The notes beneath the pieces were generated by a model. The model was not told the DNA's origin, ran no database searches, and saw nothing but the letters and a program-made list of their open reading frames with translations. Made by a program: the position numbers and the translations under genes. A stretch of 64,000 nucleotides of DNA from an uncultured Fibrobacter sp. Lineage in GTDB: Bacteria > Fibrobacterota > Fibrobacteria > Fibrobacterales > Fibrobacteraceae. Below, in pieces: positions 16,403 through 25,166 of the stretch. Each line of letters opens with the position of its first letter. The stretch's first letter is position 1. The stretch covers positions 21,407 to 85,406 of the forward strand of contig CAMHOW010000004.1 in assembly GCA_946186895.1 (NCBI GenBank), written 5' to 3'.

Positions 16403-19041
16403 TGATTCTTAAGCCTTATCAAAAACAGATTATTGACGACTTGGCTCTTTTTCTTGAAAAACTGAAAGAACGCCGAAATATAGCAGAAGCCTTTAACGCC
16501 TTTTGGATGTTTCATCCGAGAACGCCAATTACACCTTCTTTTGGTGAAGCCGTTGAACCTTACAAGAATAATGTGCCGAATTGTCCGCATGTGTGTATCA
16601 AGGTTCCGACCGCTGGTGGTAAGACGTTTATTGCTGCAAATGCGTTATCTGCGATTTTCAAGGAACTAGACCCTGCTCGTCCGAAAATTGCAGTGTGGCT
16701 TGTACCGTCTAATTCTATTCTAGAACAGACTATCCGAAATTTTAGTAATCCGCGACATCCGTATCGTGAACTGTTGAATACTGATTTCGCAAATAAGGTT
16801 AATGTTTTTGATAAGCGAATGCTTTTGCAGGGCGCGGGTTTTAATACATCGTCTGTTCGTGAGAATATGACTCTTTGTATTTTGAGTTTTGACAGCCTTC
16901 GTGCTCGCAAAAAAGAAGACCGCAAGGTCAATGAAGAAAATGGAAATTTACAATCGTTTGCTAAAGATGTGGATGAAGACGAAATCTCTGTAATGGCGGT
17001 ACTTCGCGCATTCAATCCGGTAGTTGTTGTGGATGAAAGCCATAATGCCGAAAGTGAATTGAGTGTCGAAATGCTGAAGAGTCTGAATCCGAGTTTCATC
17101 TTGGATTTGACGGCGACTCCGCGCAAGAACAGCAACATTATCAGTTTTACGCCTGCCATAGAACTCAAGAAAGAAAATATGGTTAAGCTCCCTGTGATTG
17201 TTTATAACCATCACAAGAAAGAAGAAGTTGTAAGTTCTGCTTTGGAACTTCGTTCTAAATTGGAACGTGCTGCGGTTGATGCAGAAACGTCGGGTGCTCC
17301 TTACATTCGTCCGATTGTCCTTTTCCAGGCGGAACCTAAAACGAAAGATGACAACGCTACATTTGAACGAGTCAAGTCAATGCTCTTGGAATTGAAAATT
17401 CCAGAGGAGCAAATCAAGATAAAAACGGCGGACAAAAACGAATTACAGAATGTCAATTTGTTGGGTAAGGATTGCCCTGTCCGTTATATCATTACAGTGA
17501 ATGCTCTTAAGGAAGGTTGGGATTGCCCATTTGCTTATATTCTTGCGTCTCTTGCAGACCGCAGCTCATCTGTTGATGTGGAACAGATTTTGGGACGAGT
17601 CTTGCGACTGCCTAATGTCCGCAAAAATGAAAATGTAATGCTCAATATGAGTTACGTTTTTACGGCTTCTGCAAGATTTAGCGAAACGCTTGATAGCATC
17701 GTGAAGGGGCTAAACCGTGCTGGTTTTAGTAGCAATGACTATAGGCAGGTGGAAATTGAAAAGCCTGTTGAACCGACTGAAACGCCGGTGATAGAATCGA
17801 TTGGTTCTACGTGTCTCCGAAATGATGATAATGAGAATGCCCAAGATGATGCGTTTGATTTATCTTCAATCTTCTGGAATGGGGATGGTGCTCAACAAGA
17901 AAAGGAGACTCCCGCGAAAGCAGAAATGACAAATACAGAAGCAAAAGACATTCTCTCACAAATAGAACAATTAGCTAAAAAAGAAAACGAAGAACTAGAA
18001 AAGTGTGTTGAAGAGAATAAAACTACACCTGTTCCACCGCCAGAAATGGAGAATCAAGTGAAAACCTTCGCTATTAAGGATACTTTCAAGGAATCGGCGA
18101 ATCAGATTCTTTTACCTCAGTTCTTTATGAAAGGTTCTATTGAGGGAATGCATGTAGATTTATTTAATATAAAAGCAACTCCTTTTGATAAGGATATGTT
18201 ATTAAAAAATTTTCCCTTGCGGAATGCCGATACGAATATTGATTTTGATACTATGGAGATTGATATGAGAAGTATTGATCTCGACGAGTCTCAAAAGGAT
18301 TTTACACCTACTATTTTTAAGGTTAGTGATTTTCATCAACAGGAAATCATTCATTGGCTTTCGAATATAGATGATGAAGAAAAAAAACGTCAAAAATGTG
18401 CAGAACGACTTCGTGATTGGATTGGCGATATGTATCCGATTCCCGACCCGGATATCGTCGAATACATTCGTCGTATACTCTCTAATTTCAACGAAAATGA
18501 TTTAGAGCAAATGCTTCGCTCTCAAAGCAGTTATGCAGAAAAAATAAAACAGAAGATAAATACGCTTGCTGCCGAATACATTGAACGGGAATTTGATCGT
18601 GCGCTTGATGCCGATAAAATTATAATTCAAGCGAATTACAAGATTACAGACAAAATCGCCTTATCAAGTGTAGGAAAACCCCTTCCAAAAACACTCCATG
18701 AAAAAGAAGAATCTGTCAATGGCTTTGAAGAGAGTGTCATCAACGCTGTTGCCAACATGGAAAATGTGGAATTCTGGACACGCAACCGAGAAAAGAAGGA
18801 CTTTTGTATTAATGGATTTATCAAGCACTACCCCGATTTTATCATCAAAACAAAACTAGGGAAAATAGTGTTGTTGGAAACAAAAGGCGACCATCTTGAT
18901 GCCGAAAAGAAAATCAAACTTGGAAATCTTTGGGCTTCAAAAGCGGGGAATGATTATCGCTATTGTTTGGTGTATGAACATCGTCGTGTAGAACATGCAT
19001 ATACCAAAGATGAATTTTTGGCGGCATTGAAAGAATGGTGA
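16402..19041 (+). CDS. res: Type III restriction enzyme helicase/endonuclease subunit (Res)
   Basis: 879 residues: SF2 translocase with P-loop PTAGGKT near residue 75, motif II VVDESHN, SAT-like LTATPRK, motif VI QILGRVLRLP, and at the C-terminus a PD-(D/E)xK nuclease with HYPDFII ... LLETKGDHLD. All parts are present and the gene is uninterrupted, so the system is probably active. An acidic, low-complexity linker (about 490-560) separates helicase and later parts. ATG 16402 overlaps the mod stop (TAATG). Confidence 0.93.
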   Translation: MILKPYQKQIIDDLALFLEKLKERRNIAEAFNAFWMFHPRTPITPSFGEAVEPYKNNVPNCPHVCIKVPTAGGKTFIAANALSAIFKELDPARPKIAVWLVPSNSILEQTIRNFSNPRHPYRELLNTDFANKVNVFDKRMLLQGAGFNTSSVRENMTLCILSFDSLRARKKEDRKVNEENGNLQSFAKDVDEDEISVMAVLRAFNPVVVVDESHNAESELSVEMLKSLNPSFILDLTATPRKNSNIISFTPAIELKKENMVKLPVIVYNHHKKEEVVSSALELRSKLERAAVDAETSGAPYIRPIVLFQAEPKTKDDNATFERVKSMLLELKIPEEQIKIKTADKNELQNVNLLGKDCPVRYIITVNALKEGWDCPFAYILASLADRSSSVDVEQILGRVLRLPNVRKNENVMLNMSYVFTASARFSETLDSIVKGLNRAGFSSNDYRQVEIEKPVEPTETPVIESIGSTCLRNDDNENAQDDAFDLSSIFWNGDGAQQEKETPAKAEMTNTEAKDILSQIEQLAKKENEELEKCVEENKTTPVPPPEMENQVKTFAIKDTFKESANQILLPQFFMKGSIEGMHVDLFNIKATPFDKDMLLKNFPLRNADTNIDFDTMEIDMRSIDLDESQKDFTPTIFKVSDFHQQEIIHWLSNIDDEEKKRQKCAERLRDWIGDMYPIPDPDIVEYIRRILSNFNENDLEQMLRSQSSYAEKIKQKINTLAAEYIEREFDRALDADKIIIQANYKITDKIALSSVGKPLPKTLHEKEESVNGFEESVINAVANMENVEFWTRNREKKDFCINGFIKHYPDFIIKTKLGKIVLLETKGDHLDAEKKIKLGNLWASKAGNDYRYCLVYEHRRVEHAYTKDEFLAALKEW

Positions 19042-19106
19042 CGGCTATTGTAAAATTTTCTTAAGCCCCTTGCCAGTTTTCTGGATATTAGGTACATTAA
19101 CCCTCA

Positions 19107-19143
19107 GCGCGTCGTTCCGTAGAAAGGAATGATGCGCCTTTGT
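19107..19143 (+). terminator. Terminator of the type III R-M operon
   Basis: GCGCGTCGTTCC (19107-19118) pairs with GGAATGATGCGC (19126-19137) over 12 positions (two G-T), loop of 7, followed by CTTTGTTTTATTT. Confidence 0.65.
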
Positions 19144-19206
19144 TTTATTTGGCTTTGCTGTATTGCAAGGGCGTTCCTAGTAGAAACAACAAACACAGGA
19201 GGCCCT

Positions 19207-20046
19207 ATGGCGAAAAAAGAAATTGTCACTTATTCTCAGCAGACGTTCGAGAATATCAAGCACATTGATGAAAATGGAGCCGAGTTCTGGTATGCGAGGG
19301 AACTACAGGCGGCTTTGGAATATGCTCAATGGCGGCGCTTTCAGGAATCAATTGAAAGGGCTAAAACGGCTTGCGAGGCTAGTGGATTAATTGTCGGGGA
19401 TCATTTTGCCGACGTCGGCAAAATGATAAATCTTGCCAAAGGGGCCAAGCGCGAAATCGCCGACATCAAGCTTTCCCGTTATGCTTGTTACTTGATTGTA
19501 ATGAACGGCGATCCCCGTAAAGAAGTGATTGCTCTCGGGCAAACGTATTTTGCCGTTAAAACTAGGCAAAAGGAAATTTCGGATACAGTGGCGCAACTTT
19601 CAGAAGATGAAAAACGCTTGGCCATTCGCGATGAAGTTACGATTCGTAACAAGTTTCTTGCCAGTTCCGCAAAGGCGGCCGGTGTCGAAACGCCCGTGGA
19701 TTACGCCGTATTCCAGAATCGCGGTTACCAAGGCCTTTATAACGGCTTGGGGATGAAGGATATCCACAGGCGCAAAGGGCTCAAGAAGAACCAGCAGATA
19801 TTGGATCACATGGGTGCTACGGAGCTTGCCGCAAACCTGTTCCGTATCACGCAGACAGATGATAAACTCCGTCGTGAAAATATCAAGGGGAAGGAATTGG
19901 CAAACGAAACCCATTTTGCCGTAGGCAAGAAAGTCCGCCAGACTATCGCTGAACTCGGCGGAACAATGCCAGAAAACCTCCCCACTCCCAAGGTTAGCGC
20001 TAAAAAGTTAAAGCAGGAACGCAAGAAAGCCATTAAGGAGAAATAA
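19207..20046 (+). CDS. dinD: DNA damage-inducible protein DinD
   Basis: 279 residues. An N-terminal BRO-like/KilA-type region (EFWYARELQAALEYAQWRRFQ), then the conserved SRYACYLIVMNGDP and the DinD C-terminal part KGLKKNQQILDHMGATELAANLFR. E. coli DinD is SOS-induced and inhibits RecA; such genes travel with mobile and defence regions. ATG 19207 has AGGAGG (19197-19202); the frame runs upstream to 19129 but without a ribosome site. No clear LexA box was seen. Confidence 0.9.
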   Translation: MAKKEIVTYSQQTFENIKHIDENGAEFWYARELQAALEYAQWRRFQESIERAKTACEASGLIVGDHFADVGKMINLAKGAKREIADIKLSRYACYLIVMNGDPRKEVIALGQTYFAVKTRQKEISDTVAQLSEDEKRLAIRDEVTIRNKFLASSAKAAGVETPVDYAVFQNRGYQGLYNGLGMKDIHRRKGLKKNQQILDHMGATELAANLFRITQTDDKLRRENIKGKELANETHFAVGKKVRQTIAELGGTMPENLPTPKVSAKKLKQERKKAIKEK

Positions 20047-20117
20047 CAAACTTTGACAAGAGACAATAGCGAAAAGATTAAAGAAATGCGGCTAAAAGGA
20101 GGCTAAAATCACCCGTT

Positions 20118-20438
20118 ATGAAGGAAAATATTGACAACTTGTCAAAAATTGAGTATATTGTAAAAAGATACACGGTAAGGATAACTCATAAGGCTTTAAA
20201 GAACCTTGATAAAATGCCTAAGTCGCAACAGGAAAAGTTTTTTCGTCTGAAAACAGCATTGGAAACAAGCGGTCCAGAACAGCCTTCGTTTATGAGTTAT
20301 TCTAAACTCGGTGTAAACATGTACCATTGCCACTTGTCGAGGAAATGGGTTGCATGCTGGAAAAATGAGTCGGGAACTTTAACTATAGAGGTCTACTATG
20401 TTGGCAGTCGTCAAAGCGCCCCCTACGCACGGCACTAA
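20118..20438 (+). CDS. higB: HigB/RelE-family toxin
   Basis: 106 residues at most. The body KRYTVRITHKALKNLDKMPK ... NMYHCHLSRKWVACWKNESGTLTIEVYYVGSR is a RelE/ParE-fold toxin of the HigB type, an mRNA interferase on the ribosome. The start is uncertain: ATG 20118 is the only normal codon, but AAAGGAGG (20094-20101) is 16 bases away and a strong promoter with operator lies just downstream at 20131-20159. A non-ATG start near 20160-20178 is possible. The 3' end overlaps the antitoxin gene by 41 bases; toxin-first order is typical of higBA. Confidence 0.78.
   Translation: MKENIDNLSKIEYIVKRYTVRITHKALKNLDKMPKSQQEKFFRLKTALETSGPEQPSFMSYSKLGVNMYHCHLSRKWVACWKNESGTLTIEVYYVGSRQSAPYARH
20131..20159 (+). 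promoter_or_regulatory. Promoter and palindromic operator of the HigBA-like pair
   Basis: TTGACA (20131-20136), 17-base spacer, TATATT (20154-20159): a full-strength sigma-70 match. A perfect 15-base palindrome TTGACAACTTGTCAA (20131-20145) covers the -35 element and is a natural binding site for the HigA-like antitoxin. It lies inside the first codons of the toxin frame if that begins at ATG 20118. Confidence 0.6.
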
Positions 20439-20814
20439 AAAGCCGGTTTCCTTCAAGATTGAAGGTGAACAGATTCCCGATTTCTTTTTGGGAATGCTCA
20501 AGTACATGTTCCCGAAATGTGTCAAGATTTATGACGTTCCGGTCAAGAAACGCCACGATATGGAAGAGGAGTCGGTCGCACTCGAAAGCACCAATTGGTA
20601 CAAGAAGATGTCTGGGTCGATGACTCCTGGCAAGGCAATCCGTGCCGACCGTGGGCTCCGTGGATGGACACAAAACGTCCTTGCGCAAAAACTCGGCATT
20701 TCCATACAGAACCTTTCTGCCATGGAACACGACCGCCGCCCAGTATCCAAAAAGATGGCGGCAAAACTGTCCCAAGTTTTCGGCGTCCCTCCCGAAACGT
20801 ATTTCAAGTTCTGA
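20398..20814 (+). CDS. higA: HigA-like XRE antitoxin
   Basis: 138 residues: an N-terminal dimerisation/toxin-binding part (about 1-75) and a C-terminal HTH_3 domain (KAIRADRGLRGWTQNVLAQK ... SIQNLSAMEHDRRPVSKKMA). It would neutralise the upstream RelE-type toxin and repress the pair through the palindrome at 20131. GAGG precedes ATG 20398 and the gene overlaps the toxin gene by 41 bases. Confidence 0.82.
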   Translation: MLAVVKAPPTHGTKKPVSFKIEGEQIPDFFLGMLKYMFPKCVKIYDVPVKKRHDMEEESVALESTNWYKKMSGSMTPGKAIRADRGLRGWTQNVLAQKLGISIQNLSAMEHDRRPVSKKMAAKLSQVFGVPPETYFKF

Positions 20815-20838
20815 TTTTTAAAGGCGAGGTCTATACCT

Positions 20839-21030
20839 ATGAGTGGAATTAGAAAGCCTGCGGTAATTCTGGCGGACTCCATGGAAGAATATATGGCTAC
20901 GCCGGATCCGTATAAAAACCCTCCTAAAAGCAAATTGCATATTCAAAAACTTGTGCAATATGCTGAACGTGTCGGAAAGAAAATCGAAGAACTGACCGCT
21001 GAAGAAATTCTGCAGTTCAAGATTCCTTAA
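20839..21030 (+). CDS. Small conserved-looking protein after the HigBA pair
   Basis: 63 residues: a disordered start, then two helices SKLHIQKLVQYAERVGKK and ELTAEEILQFKIP. No known domain; similar short proteins accompany toxin-antitoxin loci, but a role is not known. GAGG at 20826-20829 precedes ATG 20839. A terminator follows at 21086, making it the last gene of the accessory block. Confidence 0.55.
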   Translation: MSGIRKPAVILADSMEEYMATPDPYKNPPKSKLHIQKLVQYAERVGKKIEELTAEEILQFKIP

Positions 21031-21085
21031 TTTGAACACTTACTAAAAAATCTAGAGAGCTTGTCGGAGCACCTTACGGCTCGTT

Positions 21086-21111
21086 ATAGGGCTAGGTGCC
21101 CCTATTTTTTT
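21086..21111 (+). terminator. Rho-independent terminator closing the accessory block
   Basis: ATAGGG (21086-21091), loop CTAGGTGC, CCCTAT (21100-21105) and a T-run to 21111. Confidence 0.8.
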
Positions 21112-21163
21112 GTTTTTCACCCATATATAAAAATAATTGATTAAAAACCAATAAATTATTCAT

Positions 21164-21192
21164 TTGACAATATCAATCTTTGGGTATATATT
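21164..21192 (+). promoter_or_regulatory. Sigma-70 promoter of the secreted-protein operon 21241-25079
   Basis: TTGACA (21164-21169), 17-base spacer, TATATT (21187-21192), followed by a 48-base leader and AAAGGAG (21230-21236) before ATG 21241. Confidence 0.75.
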
Positions 21193-21240
21193 AACTGAGT
21201 TAAAAGAAACAACAGTGAAACCTTAACAAAGGAGTTCATC

Positions 21241-21795
21241 ATGAAAAAGTTGTCAGTTGTATTCCTGGCCTGCCTTATGGGGGTATCCCTGGCAGTTGCT
21301 TCGGGTAACCAAAATGCTCCCCGTGTCATCCGTGTGACCATGAACGATGGGACTATCCACGAATTTTTGGTGGAGTCGGTGCAGAACATGACTTTTGACG
21401 CGAACCAGGAGGACAGTTCCTTTGTGCTGCCCGACACCCGCGAGCCGGAGCCTAACCTCACCGAAGAAGACGATAATCCCTACGTAAAATCCCGCCCGGC
21501 CACTCCAAAGGTTGATAGGAAGGTTGTCGCCCCGGTAAAGACGGAACAACCCGTGAAGGTAAACTTCGATGCCGACAAGCAGGCGCTGGAGTTTTTCTCT
21601 GAACAGGGCGGTGATGCGCGCTTTGTCATGATGGACGCCATCGGTTCGACGGTGGTCAAGGGCGACGTTTACCTTTCGAAGGGTTCTACCGTTATCCCTG
21701 TCCGTAACAAAAAACTCAATAGAGGCAGCTACGTCGTCAAGCTGGTATTTGGCGGCAAGACCATTCAACAGAATCTGACGGTTAACGCCAAGTAA
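21241..21795 (+). CDS. Secreted protein of unknown function, partner of the binary-toxin-B-like protein
   Basis: 184 residues with a clear signal peptide (MKKLSVVFLACLMGVSLAVA). A short N-terminal domain (RVIRVTMNDGTIHEFLVES) is followed by an acidic Pro-rich linker and a C-terminal beta domain (VMMDAIGSTVVKGDVYLSKG ... SYVVKLVFGGKTIQQNLTV) with the look of a secretion/sorting or adhesion module. No family recognised. It lies 11 bases before the large calcium-repeat protein, sharing its promoter. Confidence 0.7.
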   Translation: MKKLSVVFLACLMGVSLAVASGNQNAPRVIRVTMNDGTIHEFLVESVQNMTFDANQEDSSFVLPDTREPEPNLTEEDDNPYVKSRPATPKVDRKVVAPVKTEQPVKVNFDADKQALEFFSEQGGDARFVMMDAIGSTVVKGDVYLSKGSTVIPVRNKKLNRGSYVVKLVFGGKTIQQNLTVNAK

Positions 21796-21806
21796 AGGAG
21801 CTTATC

Positions 21807-24800
21807 ATGTTTACGAAATACTTTACAGCAGCTGCGCTGACCACCATGTTTGTTGCTCCTTGTGCACTGGCAGGTCTCGCGAATATTCAAATCGGAGAAG
21901 ACTCCGTATATACCGCTGGCCTTGTGGGTCTCGATTCCATTACCTTCCCCAAGACGCACTATGTGGGGGAGGATACCTTAAACATTCAGGGCTATGGCCT
22001 CAAGGCGTTCAATCCGATTTCGCTGAAAAACGTCAAGGGTATGACCTTTGATACCCGTTTTGGCGACAATGAGAAGCTAAACCTGAACGTAACCAGTACC
22101 GCGTTAAAGGGGGCCTATTCCTTCAATCTTTCCGATGTGAAATCAGTGGAGACTGCCGAGATAGACCCTACGCTAGACAGCGATGACGATGGCATTCCGG
22201 ATTACGATGAAATCTTCAAGTTCAAGACCAATCCCTATGCCAAGGATACCGATGGCGACGGTTTTGAAGATGGCGAGGAGCTCTTCGAACTCTTCAATCC
22301 CGAAAATCCCACGGTTTGGAACCCCAACGTGGCGGATCTTCCCAAGCTGGAAGTCACCATGACCATGACCCCCAGCATAACGCTGAACCGCACCACCAGT
22401 TCCAACACCACGAAGACTGTCACCATTTCCGAAGGGGAATCGGTGCAGAATACCCAAAGCATCAGCTTCAGCGAGACGGAAAGCGCCGCCTTGATGAACG
22501 CTTGGAACATTGGTTTTTCTGCGGGTTACGCCAGCAAAAGCGGGCAGTTCCTGGTGAATTGGGGTTATAACGGTAGTTATACCGAGAGTGAGGGCCATAC
22601 CCTGACTGAAAATCAGTCTAAGGCCATTACCCAGAACTACAACAAGGCCGTTGCCGATGCTATGTCCGAGGGCGAGTCTATTTCTGGGGGTACCCTCAGC
22701 ATGCAGGCGCGTATCACCAACACGGGTAAGGTGGCGTATAGCATTGAGAACTTGATTCTGGCTGCTAGCACCTACACCCTCTCTGGTGACATCAAGATCA
22801 TAGCGGAACTTGCCGTAGGCGATGGCTACGGCGAAGATAAGTGGACCCGTATCACTCTGGCTCCGGGAGAATCCAAGGAACTGAAGTTTTGGAAAAGCGG
22901 AATTTCTTTGGATGCCTTGAATAGTTTTATCTTCAATCCGGGCGCCATTTTCCTTACGGCCAGTGCTTACAAGATTACCTTGGATAGGAGCAGAACCGGG
23001 ATGACTACGGACTTTACGGAGGCTTACACGAAGGTGTCTGGGACAACGGCCCGAGTGACCTTCGACAAGGGGGCGTATTATGCTGATTCGAGAACTCGCT
23101 TCTTGGACTACCGGGTCTCTACAAATTTCAAGGTCAACAGGAATGCGAATAACAAAAGGAACCTGCGTGCTCCAGTTTATCTGTCGGAATTTCTGGATAT
23201 TCTCCAGATGGACTTTGAACAGGACACCGTGATGGTCGGGAAGGATAAGCGTTTTGGCCTGGTTATGCTGGACGGTGTGGAAAATAACATAATGAAAGGA
23301 GATACTGCTGTATGGTTTGTTGCTGTGAACAAGGCTGCTACACCGGAGCGGACAAATATCTACTCCGTAGCAATCGGTAACTTCAACCTTGATTCCATTG
23401 TGGTGGGTGCCGGCGATGTGGTTCAGTTCATCTACAACGAAGACCGGGATCACGACGGCGTTCCTGCCAGCATGGAAAAACTCCTGGGCACCCGTGACGA
23501 CATGAAGGACACTGACGGTGACGGAATCAGTGACTTTGATGAAATCAATGGTTGGACCAAGAACGGAAAGGGACCTTTTGTAACAGACCCGACCTTGAAG
23601 GATACCGATGGGGATGGAGTCAATGACGGTGAAGACGAAAATCCTGTGGCCCGCCCAATCTCATCGATTTCGGTTGTCAATACCTGGAATTTTATTGATG
23701 AATCGCATAAACAGGACATCGAATTCCGGAAGGAATGCAAGAAGACCGGGGCAAAATGTGCTGTCAATGGGGATTCGCTGATTACGACAAAGGATGTTCA
23801 CGGTGCCCAGGTTGCGGTGAAACTTTCTACAGTTGATCCGGTAAATGCCGAGGACGGCGTGGTGGTATTCAAGAACGGGGTCCAGGTTCCTGTTACGCCA
23901 ATCGGAGTGAAAGGTTCTGGAAAAAACGCCGAAGCCAAGAATTTCAAGTTTACCGTGGATAAGCTGGTTCCGTTTGAAACGGCAGAAGTACAGGTGGTGG
24001 TGACGGCAGAAAACGGGAAAAAGACCACCTACTACCTGAATATACCGTCGAGTCTCAGCACTCCTCGTAACATGATTCTAGGGCGCAATGCTGAACGCAA
24101 TAGCATTATCGTGAATTACATCCCTGACTCTTTGGATACGCGCATCTTGGGATTTATCGTGGTGCGGGCGGAGTACGATAAGATTGATGATGATGCGAAT
24201 GTGCTGGGAAAAACCTTTGCCATCGCTGCAAGCTCAATAGGTAGTATTTTCGGTAAAGCTTCAAAGAATGACGAACCGAAGGTTCAGCCGAATAATAAGA
24301 TCCTGGAATCCTACGTTAAGAAACCCACTACGGTGCAGCCCAAAGTCGGTGACAACTGGGGTGATGGCATGACCGTGGTTGCCCTGAACGGACGGAACGA
24401 CAAGTTCTTTACCGACAAGGTGGGTGGAGGTAGCCCCTACTACACCTATCGCGTGTTCGCCTATGCCTGGGACGGAAAGCAGTATGTCTTCTCCGAAGGC
24501 TCCGAGGCCAAGACTCGCGCTGTTGGGCGTGTCAAGATAAAAATCCAGAATGTAGGTCACGGAACCGAATATCAGTATAAGGCTCTTGAAGCCCGCGTGG
24601 ACCATGAACTGAAGGGTCTGTTCAAGAACGGAAATCGAAGCCTGCATGAATACAAGTATTATTTCTGCAGAGGAGGCTGCGTGGGCAAGGGGAACACGAT
24701 ATGCTACGAAAGCAAGTCCGATTCCAAGATAAGCAAAGATGACAATAAGGTAGAAATGGATCAGTACAAGTACACCTTCGATATTGGCAAAGACGGACTC

Positions 24801-25079
24801 ACGCTGTTCTTGAGCATACGTGCTCCGGGTGTTGGAACCAATTCACAGACCGTCGATTGGCCTTACGAAAAGATTGCGCAGTCTTTGAATAACGCACCCG
24901 GTGTTGCCACTAGCAAGAATGGCGATGCACCCAAGAATGACTGGGTCGAGTCCAAGTTCAACTTTGGAAGCAAGGGCGTGTCCTACTCGGGAAGTGATGC
25001 CTGCAGCGGTACCTGTGGCCATGAACCTCGTGGAGGCCTGAAATTCAAGTTCAAGTATGTCTGGAACGATGAAGATTAA
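21807..25079 (+). CDS. Large secreted protein resembling binary-toxin B components (protective-antigen type)
   Basis: 1090 residues with signal peptide (MFTKYFTAAALTTMFVAPCALAG). Two calcium-repeat regions: about 125-170 (DSDDDGIPDYDE, DTDGDGFEDGEE) and 545-612 (DRDHDGVPASME, DTDGDGISDFDE, DTDGDGVNDGED). Between them, residues about 184-470, a Ser/Thr-rich alternating segment is followed by LSMQARITNTGKVAYSIENL, GTTARVTFDKG and PVYLSEFLDILQM, in the same order as the pore and heptamerisation domain of anthrax protective antigen and related toxins. The N-terminal PA14 domain is absent and the C-terminal third has beta-sandwich-like parts. It may be a pore former or adhesin. Confidence 0.6.
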   Translation: MFTKYFTAAALTTMFVAPCALAGLANIQIGEDSVYTAGLVGLDSITFPKTHYVGEDTLNIQGYGLKAFNPISLKNVKGMTFDTRFGDNEKLNLNVTSTALKGAYSFNLSDVKSVETAEIDPTLDSDDDGIPDYDEIFKFKTNPYAKDTDGDGFEDGEELFELFNPENPTVWNPNVADLPKLEVTMTMTPSITLNRTTSSNTTKTVTISEGESVQNTQSISFSETESAALMNAWNIGFSAGYASKSGQFLVNWGYNGSYTESEGHTLTENQSKAITQNYNKAVADAMSEGESISGGTLSMQARITNTGKVAYSIENLILAASTYTLSGDIKIIAELAVGDGYGEDKWTRITLAPGESKELKFWKSGISLDALNSFIFNPGAIFLTASAYKITLDRSRTGMTTDFTEAYTKVSGTTARVTFDKGAYYADSRTRFLDYRVSTNFKVNRNANNKRNLRAPVYLSEFLDILQMDFEQDTVMVGKDKRFGLVMLDGVENNIMKGDTAVWFVAVNKAATPERTNIYSVAIGNFNLDSIVVGAGDVVQFIYNEDRDHDGVPASMEKLLGTRDDMKDTDGDGISDFDEINGWTKNGKGPFVTDPTLKDTDGDGVNDGEDENPVARPISSISVVNTWNFIDESHKQDIEFRKECKKTGAKCAVNGDSLITTKDVHGAQVAVKLSTVDPVNAEDGVVVFKNGVQVPVTPIGVKGSGKNAEAKNFKFTVDKLVPFETAEVQVVVTAENGKKTTYYLNIPSSLSTPRNMILGRNAERNSIIVNYIPDSLDTRILGFIVVRAEYDKIDDDANVLGKTFAIAASSIGSIFGKASKNDEPKVQPNNKILESYVKKPTTVQPKVGDNWGDGMTVVALNGRNDKFFTDKVGGGSPYYTYRVFAYAWDGKQYVFSEGSEAKTRAVGRVKIKIQNVGHGTEYQYKALEARVDHELKGLFKNGNRSLHEYKYYFCRGGCVGKGNTICYESKSDSKISKDDNKVEMDQYKYTFDIGKDGLTLFLSIRAPGVGTNSQTVDWPYEKIAQSLNNAPGVATSKNGDAPKNDWVESKFNFGSKGVSYSGSDACSGTCGHEPRGGLKFKFKYVWNDED

Positions 25080-25087
25080 TAAAAGTA

Positions 25088-25114
25088 ACACTTTTAACCC
25101 CGTCAGGTGTTATA
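25088..25114 (+). promoter_or_regulatory. Second copy of the ACACTTTTA-N10-GTGTTATA motif
   Basis: ACACTTTTA (25088-25096), 10 bases, GTGTTATA (25107-25114), the same as before the ECF sigma gene (7948-7974). It suggests that the TonB receptor/lipoprotein pair may belong to the same regulon. Confidence 0.4.
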
Positions 25115-25117
25115 ATG

Positions 25118-25147
25118 GCAAATAGGTTCGCCTATTTGCTATTTTTG
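25118..25147 (+). terminator. Terminator of the binary-toxin-B-like gene
   Basis: GCAAATAGG-TTCG-CCTATTTGC (25118-25139), a 9-base-pair stem with a TTCG tetraloop, followed by TATTTTTG. It overlaps the expected start region of the promoter motif just upstream. Confidence 0.75.
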
Positions 25148-25166
25148 TCTGAAATTCGGGAATTTT

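Noticed and set aside
22173..23453. 426-codon open frame on the minus strand
   Set aside because: It lies fully inside the calcium-repeat protein gene; it has no ribosome site, no domain, and its composition follows from the plus-strand codons.
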